Shown: piece after piece, positions 20,001 to 28,751 of the stretch
Layout of the letters: every line of letters starts with the position of its first letter
Position numbering within the stretch: the first letter of the stretch is position 1
Assembly: GCA_009763385.1 (NCBI GenBank)
Contig: CM019823.1
Location: 87,679,104 to 87,743,103, forward strand
Length of the DNA stretch: 64,000 nt
Direction: 5' to 3'
Source: Coix lacryma-jobi var. lacryma-jobi
Lineage: Eukaryota; Streptophyta; Magnoliopsida; Poales; Poaceae
Made by a program: the position numbers and the translations under genes
The notes under the pieces: generated by a model
What the model was told of the DNA's origin: nothing
The model's input: the letters and a program-made list of their open reading frames with translations, nothing else
Databases searched by the model: none

Positions 20001-21390
20001 TCGAGCTTGACCGACCAGTATGGCCGTTTCCCGGCGCGCCGAGCCCGTCTCTTGCCATGGTCTCCGTCGAGCAACCAGTCCAGCGGGGGGCCTCGCGCGA
20101 GGTGCGGTCCATCTTCCGGGAGGTGGCCGAACTCATGGCGGAGGCGGAGCGGTCCTGCTCCGAGGAGGCGGGCCGGTCTGCGCAGGTGTCCGCCGCCCTC
20201 GCGAGGGCCGAGGCGGAGCTTCAAGATCTCCGCGCTGAGTTGGGCCGGAACGTCCAAATGGCGAGCCGGCTTAACGAGGCAGAGGCGGAAGTCCGGGCGG
20301 CTCGAGGCGAGGCCGCTCGAGTCAAGGAAGAGGCCGCCGCCGCTCTCGAGGCGTCGAAGAAGGAGGCCGCGGACGCCCGAAGCGAGGCCGACTCCGCCCG
20401 GGCTGAAGCTGAGGCGGCGAAGCAGGAGGCCGCTGACGCCCGTGGCGAGGCCGCCACCGCCCGAACCGCAGCGGAGGCGGCGAGAAAAGAGGCCGAGGTC
20501 GCTCAATGCGATGCCGCCGCCGCTCGGTCCGCAGCGGAGGTGGCAAAGAAGGAGGCCGAAGACGCCGAGAGTGGTGTCGCCACCGCTCGAGCTGCCGAGG
20601 GGGCGGCGCGGCAGGAGGTGATCCGAAAGGATCTGGCTCTCGTGGAGGCGGGCAGCCTGATCGAGGAGCTTAGGTCCGAGAAGCTCCTCATGCTGGCCGA
20701 GAAGCGCAGGCTCGAGCAGCGCGCTGAGGGCCTTACCAGCGACCTCGCCGCCCTGGGGCAACATTGCGATGGTGAGGCTTACACCTTGTCCCTGTTTGGG
20801 TCTCGACGTTTTTCTGTTACGCCGCAATCTCATTCTTCCTCGTTCGTTGCGCAGGGGTCGAGGAGACGGTCGAGGAGCTCCGCGGGACGAACCAGGCTCT
20901 CTTGGACCAACTCCAAGACGAGACGATGGTGGCGGAGCGGGCTCGCACTTCCCTCGACCGGCTCGGCTCCACGTGGGGTGCTCCTCCAGTGGCTGCGGCA
21001 GAAGGTGCGGTGGCCCGAGGCGACGCCTTGGTCGACGCCTTGTGCTTCCTCGACGCAGCAGCGCGGGACCGCGTCCGGCAAGCTCTCCATCATGGCGTCA
21101 AGCAGACGCTCGCGGTTGTCCGCTCCGGCTTCCGCTTCCCGGTCCACGTTGTCGCCAATGGCTTCATCGAGATCGAGGGGAAGGACGAGGAGTGGAACAA
21201 CCGCCGTGTCGACAAAATCTTGGAGAAGATGGAGAGGCCGGGGACGTCGCTCGCGAAGATCTTCGAGGAGGACGTGCTGCCTCCTGACGCCAGCAGCGGT
21301 GTCGAGGACCCTCCTCCCTCCAGCTCGGGTGTCGAGGCTGAGCCTGCCCTGGAAGACCTCGGGGAGGAGTATCGGACCGACGAGGACTGA
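17082..21390 (+). pseudogene. Antisense five-exon gene of element C (putative gypsy-type transposon domain)
   Basis: Gene on the strand opposite to gag-pol. ATG at 17082 is in a strong context (CCGCCATGG). Exons: 17082-18027, 18138-19174, 19256-19434, 19511-20771, 20855-21390. All four introns (76-110 bp) are GT-AG, three have clear pyrimidine-rich ends, and their phases match. Exon 1 carries a globular domain like the Pfam family named putative gypsy type transposon (FMRGLAHHFEVELQHFSPNS region). Exon 2 is basic and rich in RS/SR pairs. Exon 4 is a long coiled coil with four exact 21-residue repeats (20363-20614). Exon 5 is a folded C-terminal domain ending EEYRTDED. Two single-base insertions, near 17898 and 19928, break the frame. 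Removing them gives 3,957 nt, a multiple of three. The function is unknown; such antisense ORFs are known in Tat elements. Confidence 0.82.
20363..20614 (+). repeat. Four 63 bp repeats coding a coiled coil
   Basis: GAG codons at 20363, 20426, 20489 and 20552 each start a 21-residue unit (EAADARSEADSARAEAEAAKQ-like, 21 = three heptads). The period is exact, with no indels, and the Ala/Glu/Arg heptad pattern is kept while the DNA varies. Confidence 0.9.
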
Positions 21391-21944
21391 GGCCTGCGTG
21401 CCAAATTTGGGTGTCGAGGCCCTTGTAAGAATTTTATGACATGAATGAGGGTACGTCGAGAGTCGAATGTATATATGATTTGTTTATTAAAAGAGTTGTT
21501 TTCTTTTCAAATGCGTTTGACCACTTCTCTTTGTTGCAAGCTCGAGTTTCTGCTAGCTTAGTCTGTTTTCCTTCGATACGTCGCGAGCCCCTCGAGGTGG
21601 GCGGGGGGGCGTGGGTAGGGTACCGTAGCCCGGGGGCGTAGGAGGCCGTCTACGTCGACGCCTCCCGACCTTTGGAGGCTCGAGGTATTTTAGGATTTTG
21701 ACGTCGCTAGTTCACTCGAGGCACGAGTCGAGACGAGGGTCGAATTTTTGAAAAGGAAACGCGCCTTTTCCGGAGTCTGGGGGGGGTTCCCCCTGTCAGC
21801 CCCCGAGGGAGGCTCGACCCTGAGCAAGGCAGGGTCGAGGCTACCTTAAGTTGCTAAGTAAAAATGAATGACAGTGCGCGAGTTTGTTCATTCATGTTTG
21901 ACATGTTTGTATAAGGCAACAAAATGAACAAGGCCTCGAGGCCT
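21391..21944. other. Spacer between the convergent antisense gene and pol of C
   Basis: 554 bp with no open frame of note. The antisense gene (plus) and integrase (minus) converge here, so both transcripts must end in or run through it. A cagcccccgaggga block lies at about 21798. Confidence 0.7.
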
Positions 21945-23232
21945 TTAAGGGTAGAAGCGACGTAGCTGAGATATGTTCCACGCGTTCGCCAGGATCCTGC
22001 CTTGGTCGTCGTAGAGCTTGTATGTTCCTGGCTTGAGCACTTCAGCCACGGTGTATGGGCCTTCCCACGGAGGGGTGAGCTTATGGCGCCCTCGATTATC
22101 TTGCAGCCGTCGAAGCACGAGGTCCCCCACCGCTAGGTCCCTTTTGCGCACGTGCTTGTCGTGGTAGCGTCGAAGTGTTTGCTGGTAGCGTGCGGAGTTG
22201 ATGAGCGCCACGTCTCGGGCCTCCTCGAGCTGGTCCTTGGCGTTGGCGAGCCTTTCGTCGCTGGTTTGCTCGTTGTAGGCTCGAAGTCGAGGTGAGCCGT
22301 ACTCGAGGTCCGTAGGCAAGACGGCCTCGGCGCCGTAGGTTAGGAAAAACGGAGTGAACCCGGTGGCTCGACTCGGCGTAGTCCTGAGGCCCCACAGCAC
22401 CGAGGGGAGCTCTGTAGCCCACCCCTTTCCTGAAATTCTTGAGGGTCTTGAACAGCCTCGGCTTCAGCCCATGGAGTATCATGCCGTTGGCGCGCTCGAC
22501 CTGCCCGTTGCATTGAGGGTATGCGACCGAGGCCCAGGTTACGCGAATGTTGTTGTCATCGCAGAAGTTGGTGAACTTTTTGCCCGTGAATTGGGTGCCA
22601 TTGTCGGTGATGATGACGTTAGGCACTCCAAACCGGTACATGATGTTGGCGATGAACTCGACAGCCTTCTCGGAGGTGGGGTCTCCTATCGGCTTAGCCT
22701 CGATCCACTTGGTGAACTTGTCGATGGCCACGAGCACGTGTGTGTACCCTCCACTTGTCCTTTTGAGGGGACCCACAAGGTCGAGCCCCCAAACGGCAAA
22801 TGGCCAAGTGATTGGGATCATCTGCAGGGCGTGTGCGGGCTGGTGCGTTTGCTTGGCGTAGAATTGACACCCATGGCACGCTTGGACCAAGCGCTTGGCG
22901 TCCCCAATGGCGGTCGGCCAATAGAAGCCTTGACGGAAGGCGTTCCCAACCAGGGCCCTCGGCGCTGCGTGGTGGCCGCAAGCCCCCGAGTGCATGTCGT
23001 CGAGGAGTTTGCGTCCTTCCTCGAGGGGGATGCAGCGCTGAAGGATCCCGGTCGGGCTTCGTCGGTATAGTTCCCGTTCGTCGCCGTAGGTGACGTAGGT
23101 CTTGGCCCTTCGAGCGATGCGTCGAGCCTCCGTCTTGTCTTCCGGTAGCACGCCTTGCGTTAAGTAGTCGAGGTAGGGCGTTCGCCAGTCGAGGTGTCGT
23201 GGTGAAGAAGAGGCGCTTGCGTCGACCTGCAT
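21945..23232 (-). pseudogene. pol: Element C integrase, one frameshift
   Basis: Minus-strand integrase of a Ty3 element. The zinc finger (GHHAAPRALV and CHGCQFYA, 22990-22870) is followed by the catalytic core with DLVGPLKR (about 22780), TDNGTQF (about 22610) and QVERANG (about 22500). The frame shifts near 22430. The C-terminal part resumes as LWGLRTTPSRATGFTPFFLT, with a GPY-like end (WEGPYTVAEVLKPGTYKL), and stops at 21945 in NISQLRRFYP. All three acidic residues are visible, but the frameshift disables this copy. Confidence 0.88.
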
Positions 23233-23254
23233 CGCCTCAGCGGATGTCCAGGTG

Positions 23255-24268
23255 TCATTCCCGAGGGGTGGTGTTGAAAGTCGAGCCCCCGTGTCTAGCT
23301 CGAGGGGCGGCGTCGAAGGGCCAGCCCCCGGGTCGATTTCGACTGGATGGCTCGAAGACGTCCCTCGAGAAGACGTCTGGTGGTACCGTGCCGCGCGTGG
23401 ACGCCAACTTTGCCAGCTCGTCTGCGGCCTCGTTGTACTTTCGAGCTATGTGGTTGAGCTCGAGGCCGTAAAACTTATCTTCCAGCTTGCGCACCTCCCC
23501 GCAGTATGCCTCCATCTTGGGATCGATGCAGCTTGAAGCCTTCATAACCTGGTTGATGACGAGCTGCGAGTCTCCTCGGGCGTCGAGGCGTCGGACCCCG
23601 AGCTCGAGGGCGATGCGCAGCCCATTGACAAGGGCCTCGTACTCGGCGACGTTGTTGGAGGCGGGGAAGTGCAAGCGTAGCAGGTAGCGCATGTGAACTC
23701 CGAGGGGTGAGATGAAGAGCAGGCCTGCGCCTGCCCCCGTCTTCGTGAGGGATCCGTCGAAGTACATGGTCCAGAGCTCGGCTTGAATCTGCGCCGGCGG
23801 GAGCTGAGTGTCGGTCCATTCAGCAACGAAGTCCGCCAACGCTTGCGACTTGATGGCCTTTCGCGGGGCGTAGGTGATGGCTTCCCCCATTAGTTCGGTG
23901 GACCACTTGGCGATGCGCCCCGTGGCCTCCCGATTGTTGATGATCTCACCGAGGGGGAAGGACGACACCACCGTTACGGGATGAGCGAGGAAGTAGTGCT
24001 GGAGCTTGCGCCTTGTGACGATGATGCCGTAGAGCAGCTTCTGGATGTGCGGATACCGGACCTTGGCCTCGGAGAGTACCTCACTGGTGAAGTACACCGG
24101 TCGCTGGACCGGCAATGCATGACCCTCCTCGTGCCTCTCGACGGCTACGACCGCGCTGACCACCTGAGTGGTTGCGGCCACATAGAGGAGGAGAGGCTCG
24201 GGGGAATCGCCACCCTGGGCTGGTCGCGGCGGCACGAGGATTGGTGCGGAAGTCAGCAACCCCTTCAA
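23255..24268 (-). pseudogene. pol: Element C RNase H plus second (Tat-type) RNase H
   Basis: One open frame holds two domains. The first is the RT-linked RNase H (LLYVAATTQVVSAVV to ALADFVAEW). The second begins YFDGSLTKTGAGAG and continues with NNVAEYEAL and DSQLVINQV, the pattern of an extra archaeal-like RNase H (acidic residues in YFDGS, AEYEA and GDSQ). Two RNase H domains in a row are typical of the Tat lineage. The frame is not joined cleanly to RT on the right or integrase on the left. Confidence 0.85.
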
Positions 24269-24321
24269 CTTGGTTAAGGCCTCCTCGGCTTCGACAGTCC
24301 ACGCAAAGTGTTCCGTCTTCT

Positions 24322-25222
24322 TCAGCAGGCGGATAGAGGGGGTAGCGCTTTTTCCCCTAGCCTTGAGATGAATCTGCTGAGAGCGGCTAGGCAGCCAGTC
24401 ACTTTCTGCACACCCTTGAGGTCTCGAATCGGGCCCATCCTCGTGACTGCTGAGATTTTTTCAGGGTTTGCCTCGATCCCCCGTTGTGAGACAATGTAGC
24501 CAAGTAGCATGCCTCGAGGCACACCAAAGACACACTTCTCGGGGTTGAGCTTCACATTCTTGGCCCGGAGGCACTCGAATGTGGTCTCGAGGTCGCTGAT
24601 GAGGTTCCCGACTTTCTTGGTTTTAACCACGATGTCATCGACGTAGGCCTCGACGGTCCTACCTATGTGCTCGCCAAACGATGTGCTGCATACATCGTTG
24701 ATATGTTGCCCGGCGTTTCGTAGGCCGAAGGGCATCGTAACGTAGCAATACATACCAAATGGCATGATAAAAGAGGTTGCGAGTTCGTCGGACTTTTTCA
24801 TTTTAATTTGGTGGTAACCGGAATACGCATCAAGGAACGAAAGCACTTCGCACCCAGCAGTGGAATCGACAATCTGATCAATTCTAGGTAAAGGAAATGG
24901 AACTTTTGGACATGCTTTATTCAGACCAGTGTATGTCTACACACATCCGCATTTTTCCATTCTTTTTCCTGACTAGTACAGGGTTAGCTAGCCACTCTGG
25001 GTGAAATACCTCCTTGATGAACCCGGCCGCCAAAAGCTTGTGCACCTCCTCGCCGATGATCCTGCGCTTCTCCTCGTCGAAGCGGCGCAGGCGTTGCTTC
25101 ACCGGTCTGGACCCGGCCTGGATCTCCAAGGCGTGCTCGGCGACTTCCCTCGGTATGCCCGGCATGTCCGAGGGTCCCCACGCAAACATGTCGATGTTCG
25201 CGCGGAGAAAGTCGACGAGCAC
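24322..25222 (-). pseudogene. pol: Element C reverse transcriptase, frameshifted
   Basis: The N-terminal part (25222-24917) has DMFAWGPSDMPGIP and ANPVLVRKKNGKMRMCVD. The frame then slips near 24945. The palm resumes with FLDAYSGYHQIKM and FGLRNA, carries the catalytic YVDDIVVKT near 24640, and ends in the connection region (LGYIVSQRGIEANPEK, FISRLGEKA). The order and motifs are those of Ty3 RT. The break lies between the fingers and the palm. Confidence 0.88.
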
Positions 25223-25228
25223 TGCTTC

Positions 25229-26029
25229 CTATTTGGGCTCGAGGTTGGCACTGATGGTCAGCGTCTTGCCATTGGTCGAGGTCGGGTCGACGGGTACCTG
25301 CTTGGTGTGCTCGGCTGGCTCGAAGGTGCCGGCGTGGCGCTTTGCTTCTGGGGCCTCCTCGGTGGCCAAGGCTGCCAAGGCCTCGAGCGAGTCGAGGTGG
25401 ACGTTGGCCTCCCCACGCTCGACGCACTCCACGTCGCAGTGGTACGCGTGCTCGTAGGAGGTGTCGACGGTGATGACCCCTTTTGGCCCCGGCATCTTGA
25501 GCTTCAAGTACGTGTAGTTGGGTACCGCCATGAACTTGGCGTAGCCTGGCCGGCCGATGATGGCGTGGTAGGTCCCTTGGAAGCCGACCACCTCGAAGGT
25601 GAGCGTTTCCCGGCGGAAGTTAGCCGGCGTGCCAAAGCAAACCGGCAGGTCGATGCGCCCGAGGGGGTGGGCCTTCTTCCCTGGTACGACTCCGTGGAAC
25701 CCCCCGACGCTGGTCGGAGCTGTCCCTCTGAAATCCCTAAAAGGTCGAGGGTCTCGAGGTATATGATGTTGAGGCTCGAGCCCCCATCCATCAACACCTT
25801 GGAGAACCGAACGTCGACGATGACGGGGGACGACGACGAGGGGATACGCCCCCGGGTTTATGACACGGTCCGGATGGTCGTCACGGTCGAACGTGATCGG
25901 AGCATCAGACCAGTCAAGATACCGGGGGGCGTCGTGGCAGAGCGCAAAGATCTCCCGGCGCTCCTTCTTTCTTTCTCGAGCTGAGAGCCCGACGGTCGGC
26001 CCCCCGTAGATCATGTAGCAGTCGCGCAC
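25229..26029 (-). pseudogene. pol: Element C gag end and aspartic protease, frameshifted
   Basis: The minus-strand frame starts IYGGPTVGLSARERKK, then covers a DAPITFDRDDHPD segment. The active-site part, DGGSSLNIIY (about 25795-25765), lies in a second frame (25504-25797), so a frameshift crosses the protease. The frame then returns in the main one with FEVVGFQGTYHAIIGRPGYAKFMAVPNY, a typical Ty3 protease end. The following linker (HAYHCDVECVERGEANVHL) leads to RT. Confidence 0.82.
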
Positions 26030-26820
26030 CGGAGGGAAGTCGCATCCGCGTCCCCACCGCCGCGTCGATCGGTATCCTTGCCCTTGGGCGCGTCTTCTCT
26101 CTTAACGCCGAGCTTGGAGTAGTAGCCTTTCAACAGTCGGCAGTCCTTTAACTTGTGATTTACGGGGCCCCTGTGATAAGTGCAGGGGCTCTCGAGCATC
26201 TGGTCGAAAACAGCCCCGTCAGGGGGGCCTCGAGGCTTCTTTAGGCTCGAGGGCGCCTGCGAGCACTTCTTCGTCGTCGTCGTCATTGGCGTCGCGCTTC
26301 GCCTTCTGACCTTTGCGTTTGTTCTTCTTCTTTTGTTGCTGTTATTGTTGTCGTTGTTGGCGTCGTTGCCTTGTTCGTGACCTCCGGCGCGGCCACCACC
26401 TTGCCTTTGTCCGTGGAACGGCCAAAGAAGGCCCCCACTGCCTCGTCGCCTGAGGCAAAGCTGGTGACACGATCCATCAGGTCCTCGACCGTCCTGGGAC
26501 GGTAGCGTCCTAGCTCATGGACTAGTTCTTGGCATGTCGTGCCCGCGAGGAACGCTGAGATGACGTCCTCATCAGGCACGTGGGGGAGCTCGAGGCGCTG
26601 CTTTGAGAACCGTCGAGCAAAGTCGCGGAGGGGCTCGTTCGCCGCCTGCCTGCAACGCCGTAGATCCCAGGGGTTGCCTGGGCGCACGCACGTCCCTTGA
26701 AATTCCCGTCGAAGACCCTGACTAGATCGGCCCAGTCATCGATCCGATCTGGCGGGAGCCCCTCGAGCCACCGGCGGGCGGTGTCCGAGAGGTAAAGTGG
26801 GAGTTGGCGTATGATCACAC
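26011..26820 (-). pseudogene. gag: Element C gag, front missing
   Basis: Three broken frames on the minus strand match a Ty3 gag. They are LPLYLSDTARRWLEGLPPDRIDDW (right end), then EPLRDFARRFSKQRLELPHVPDEDVISAFLAG (26687-26283), then a knuckle-like CTYHRGPVNHKLKDC (about 26190) in which the second Cys is replaced by His. The upstream half is missing, because the Cassandra element begins at 26821. Confidence 0.8.
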
Positions 26821-26852
26821 TGTAACATCGGCCCAGGCTTAATAGGAATATA

Positions 26853-26980
26853 GGATACTCATACCACAAGTTGCAACTTCTTTTTTGGAAGCCCATCTCT
26901 AAAGAACTCTAAAGTTAAGCGTGCTTGGCCTGGAGAAATTTGGGATGGGTGATCGACCGGGAAGTTCTTCCCGGGTGCAC
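26853..26980 (+). other. 5S-rRNA-like segment in Cassandra 5' LTR
   Basis: The order GGATACTCATACC, GAACTCTAAAGTTAAGCGTG, CTTGG, GGGATGGGTGA, CCGGGAAGTTCTTCC follows plant 5S rRNA, including the internal promoter region (AAGTTAAGCGTGCTTGG and GATGGGTGA). It is diverged, with a replaced middle, so it is not a working ribosomal gene. It may still recruit RNA polymerase III. Confidence 0.85.
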
Positions 26981-27098
26981 ACGAGTGAGGACAAAGTGCG
27001 CAGAAAAGACTGGTGTTGGTCTGTGAGGGAAGTCTATGTCCTAGAAAAGCTGCCAGATGTAAGTGGGCCCGACCGCGTGGAGGCGGGACGTTACAGAA

Positions 27099-27110
27099 TG
27101 GTATCAGAGC
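27099..27110 (+). other. Primer binding site of the Cassandra element
   Basis: TGGTATCAGAGC begins 4 bp after the LTR end. Confidence 0.92.
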
Positions 27111-27335
27111 CGACTCTCGCGGTTTCACGGGCACGTGTGTCGCAGTTGCTCAGACATGGTGGTCATGGCTGGTGTGGACCCGGAGTGGTCACACAGCATG
27201 GCACATGTGCTGGCACTGGACACACGGACGTGGCCAAGAGAGGATGTTCCTGGCTTGGGATTGATCGACGAGGACGTCGATCTCTTAAGGGGGTGAGGAT
27301 GTAACATCCCGGCCCAAGGCTTAATAGGAATAATA

Positions 27336-27465
27336 GGATACTCATACCAACAAGTTGCAACTTCTTTTTCGGAAGCCCATCTCTAAAGAACTCTAAAGTT
27401 AAGCGTGCTTGGCCTGGAGAAATTTTGGGATGGGTGACCGACCGGGAAGTTCTTCCCGAGTGCGC
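27336..27465 (+). other. 5S-rRNA-like segment in Cassandra 3' LTR
   Basis: Same layout as in the 5' LTR, with GGATGGGTGACC intact (the 5' copy has GGTGATC). This copy is closer to plant 5S rRNA. Confidence 0.85.
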
Positions 27466-27580
27466 ACGAGTGAGGACAAAGTGCGCAGAAAAGACTGGTG
27501 TTGGTCTGTGAGGGAAGTCTATGTCCTTGAAAAGCTGCCAGATGTAAGTGGGCCCGACCGCGTGGAGGCGGGACGTTACA

Positions 27581-28688
27581 ACACCCTCCTCCCATTCTAT
27601 CTCAGTCATTTGCACTTTCATAGCTAGGGTTTCCTGCTCTCCCATTCCCTGCTATAGCTAGCTGAGATACGCAGAGAACCTTGCCTCTGTGTACTAGTGA
27701 TTTTGAGGAAGTGAGGCCGTAACCTCACCATTGTAGCGTGTGGTAGCCACACGGTTGCAATTTCATGGTTGTGATTCGCGTTTTGTTCGTGTTCTTCGTG
27801 GAATCCTTTTCTCCACGTTTTTCCCGTTGCTCGATCTCTTTGCTCGTTTCATCTTTTGCAAATCCATTTGAACCAAGTTGTCCTAGGTCGTGGGGCACTT
27901 CTTTCCACCGAAGGAATTTACCTCTAACCTCACGGTCTAGGAGATCGATCGATTTTGGTTTCGGGTCAAGCTTTTCTCCCTTCCCCCAAAATTCTTCGAT
28001 TCATCAATTTGGAGATAGGTTCGAGCCATGATCTCTTAGAGATAGCTCACTATCCTTCTTGTGACTCCTCTCTCTGAGTTTGATCCCTAGAGGATTTGTT
28101 TTGGGAGAGATCGAGTCAAATCGGTGGACGAACAGGGTGCTGTCGGGGTGACCGGACACTGTCCTCGCGTTGACCGGACGCGTCCGGTGTTTGAATGTCG
28201 CGCGGCGATCTTCTGTCTTGACCGGACGCTGGATTTTTGAATTGACCGGACGTGCTGTCTTCACTGTTCATCGGGGTGTTCAGACGATCGGACGCTAGGC
28301 TGGTTATGACCGGACGCTGCCTGTGTGAGTCCGGTCAGAAATAGTAAGGTCCCAAATCTGCTTTTGCTTGATCGGACGCGTCGGTGAGTGTTGACCGGAC
28401 GCTAGGTGAGTAGTCGGTCAGTACTGTCTATACACAGTTTCGTCCGCCGTTCGTTCGTGTGATCTCAGATTTCGTTTTGGGTTTTGCGCTGGGCTTCTAG
28501 AGTCGTGTAGTGTCTCGATGTGCTTCTTGGAAGCATCCACCCTACATCTAGGGTCGTGGACACTTGCGAGCTCTTGAGTTTGCTTTTGGGGTATTTCTCG
28601 GGACAGTGGCTACTAGTTTCCAGTAGGAAATTTTGAAGCTCCCATTCACCGCCCTCTGGTCGCTTTCTGGTTGCTTCTCGGTCCTTCA
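27581..28688 (+). repeat. Element D 5' LTR, last 1.1 kb
   Basis: Aligns with 37108-38202 of the 3' LTR from acaccctcctcccattc to GGTCCTTCA. The hairpin array part is lost. The GACCGGACGC array survives at 28145-28420, with decayed units. A segment of about 19 bp (tctaggagatcgatc) present here is missing from the 3' LTR. Confidence 0.9.
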
Positions 28689-28690
28689 AT

Positions 28691-28702
28691 TGGTATCGGA
28701 GC
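28691..28702 (+). other. Primer binding site of element D
   Basis: TGGTATCGGAGC, 2 bp after the LTR, the same one-base variant as in A. Confidence 0.88.
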
Positions 28703-28751
28703 GGGTTAAGGATCTTCCACCTTAGCTGGTTCCAGATCCACAGAAGGCGAC

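Larger units (their letters stand above)
14521..26820 (-). mobile_element. Element C: Ty3 retrotransposon, Tat type, 5' end missing
   Basis: Minus-strand Ty3 element. From right to left it has gag, protease, RT, RNase H, a second RNase H and integrase (26820 to 21945). Then comes an antisense gene on the plus strand (17082-21390), a GC-rich leader, and the 3' LTR (14521-15833). The second RNase H and the extra antisense gene between pol and the 3' LTR are marks of the Tat lineage. The LTR opening TGTCGGTGTTTCG resembles the Huck/Retand kind (from memory). The front of gag and the whole 5' LTR are gone; a Cassandra element abuts at 26821. Each pol domain has frameshifts. Confidence 0.9.
26821..27580 (+). 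mobile_element. Cassandra-type TRIM element
   Basis: A 760 bp non-coding LTR element. 5' LTR 26821-27095 and 3' LTR 27301-27580 both run from TGTAACATC to GACGTTACA. The primer site TGGTATCAGAGC is at 27099-27110, exactly complementary to initiator tRNA-Met, and the polypurine tract AAGGGGGTGAGGA is just before 27301. Each LTR holds a 5S-rRNA-like segment, the defining trait of Cassandra elements. Such elements have no proteins and must use those of others. The flanks are different elements (gag of C on the left, a copia LTR of D on the right), and the 5 bp flanks CACAC and ACACC do not match. Confidence 0.92.

Noticed and set aside
18625..20833. Long minus-strand ORFs of 200-314 codons opposite the antisense gene of C
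   Set aside because: They are GC-rich shadows of the coding exons, rich in Arg/Pro/Ala, and run across the introns without any domain.
26853..26980. Functional 5S rRNA gene
   Set aside because: Only part of the sequence matches; the middle and the end diverge, and it lies in both LTRs of a TRIM element, as expected for Cassandra.
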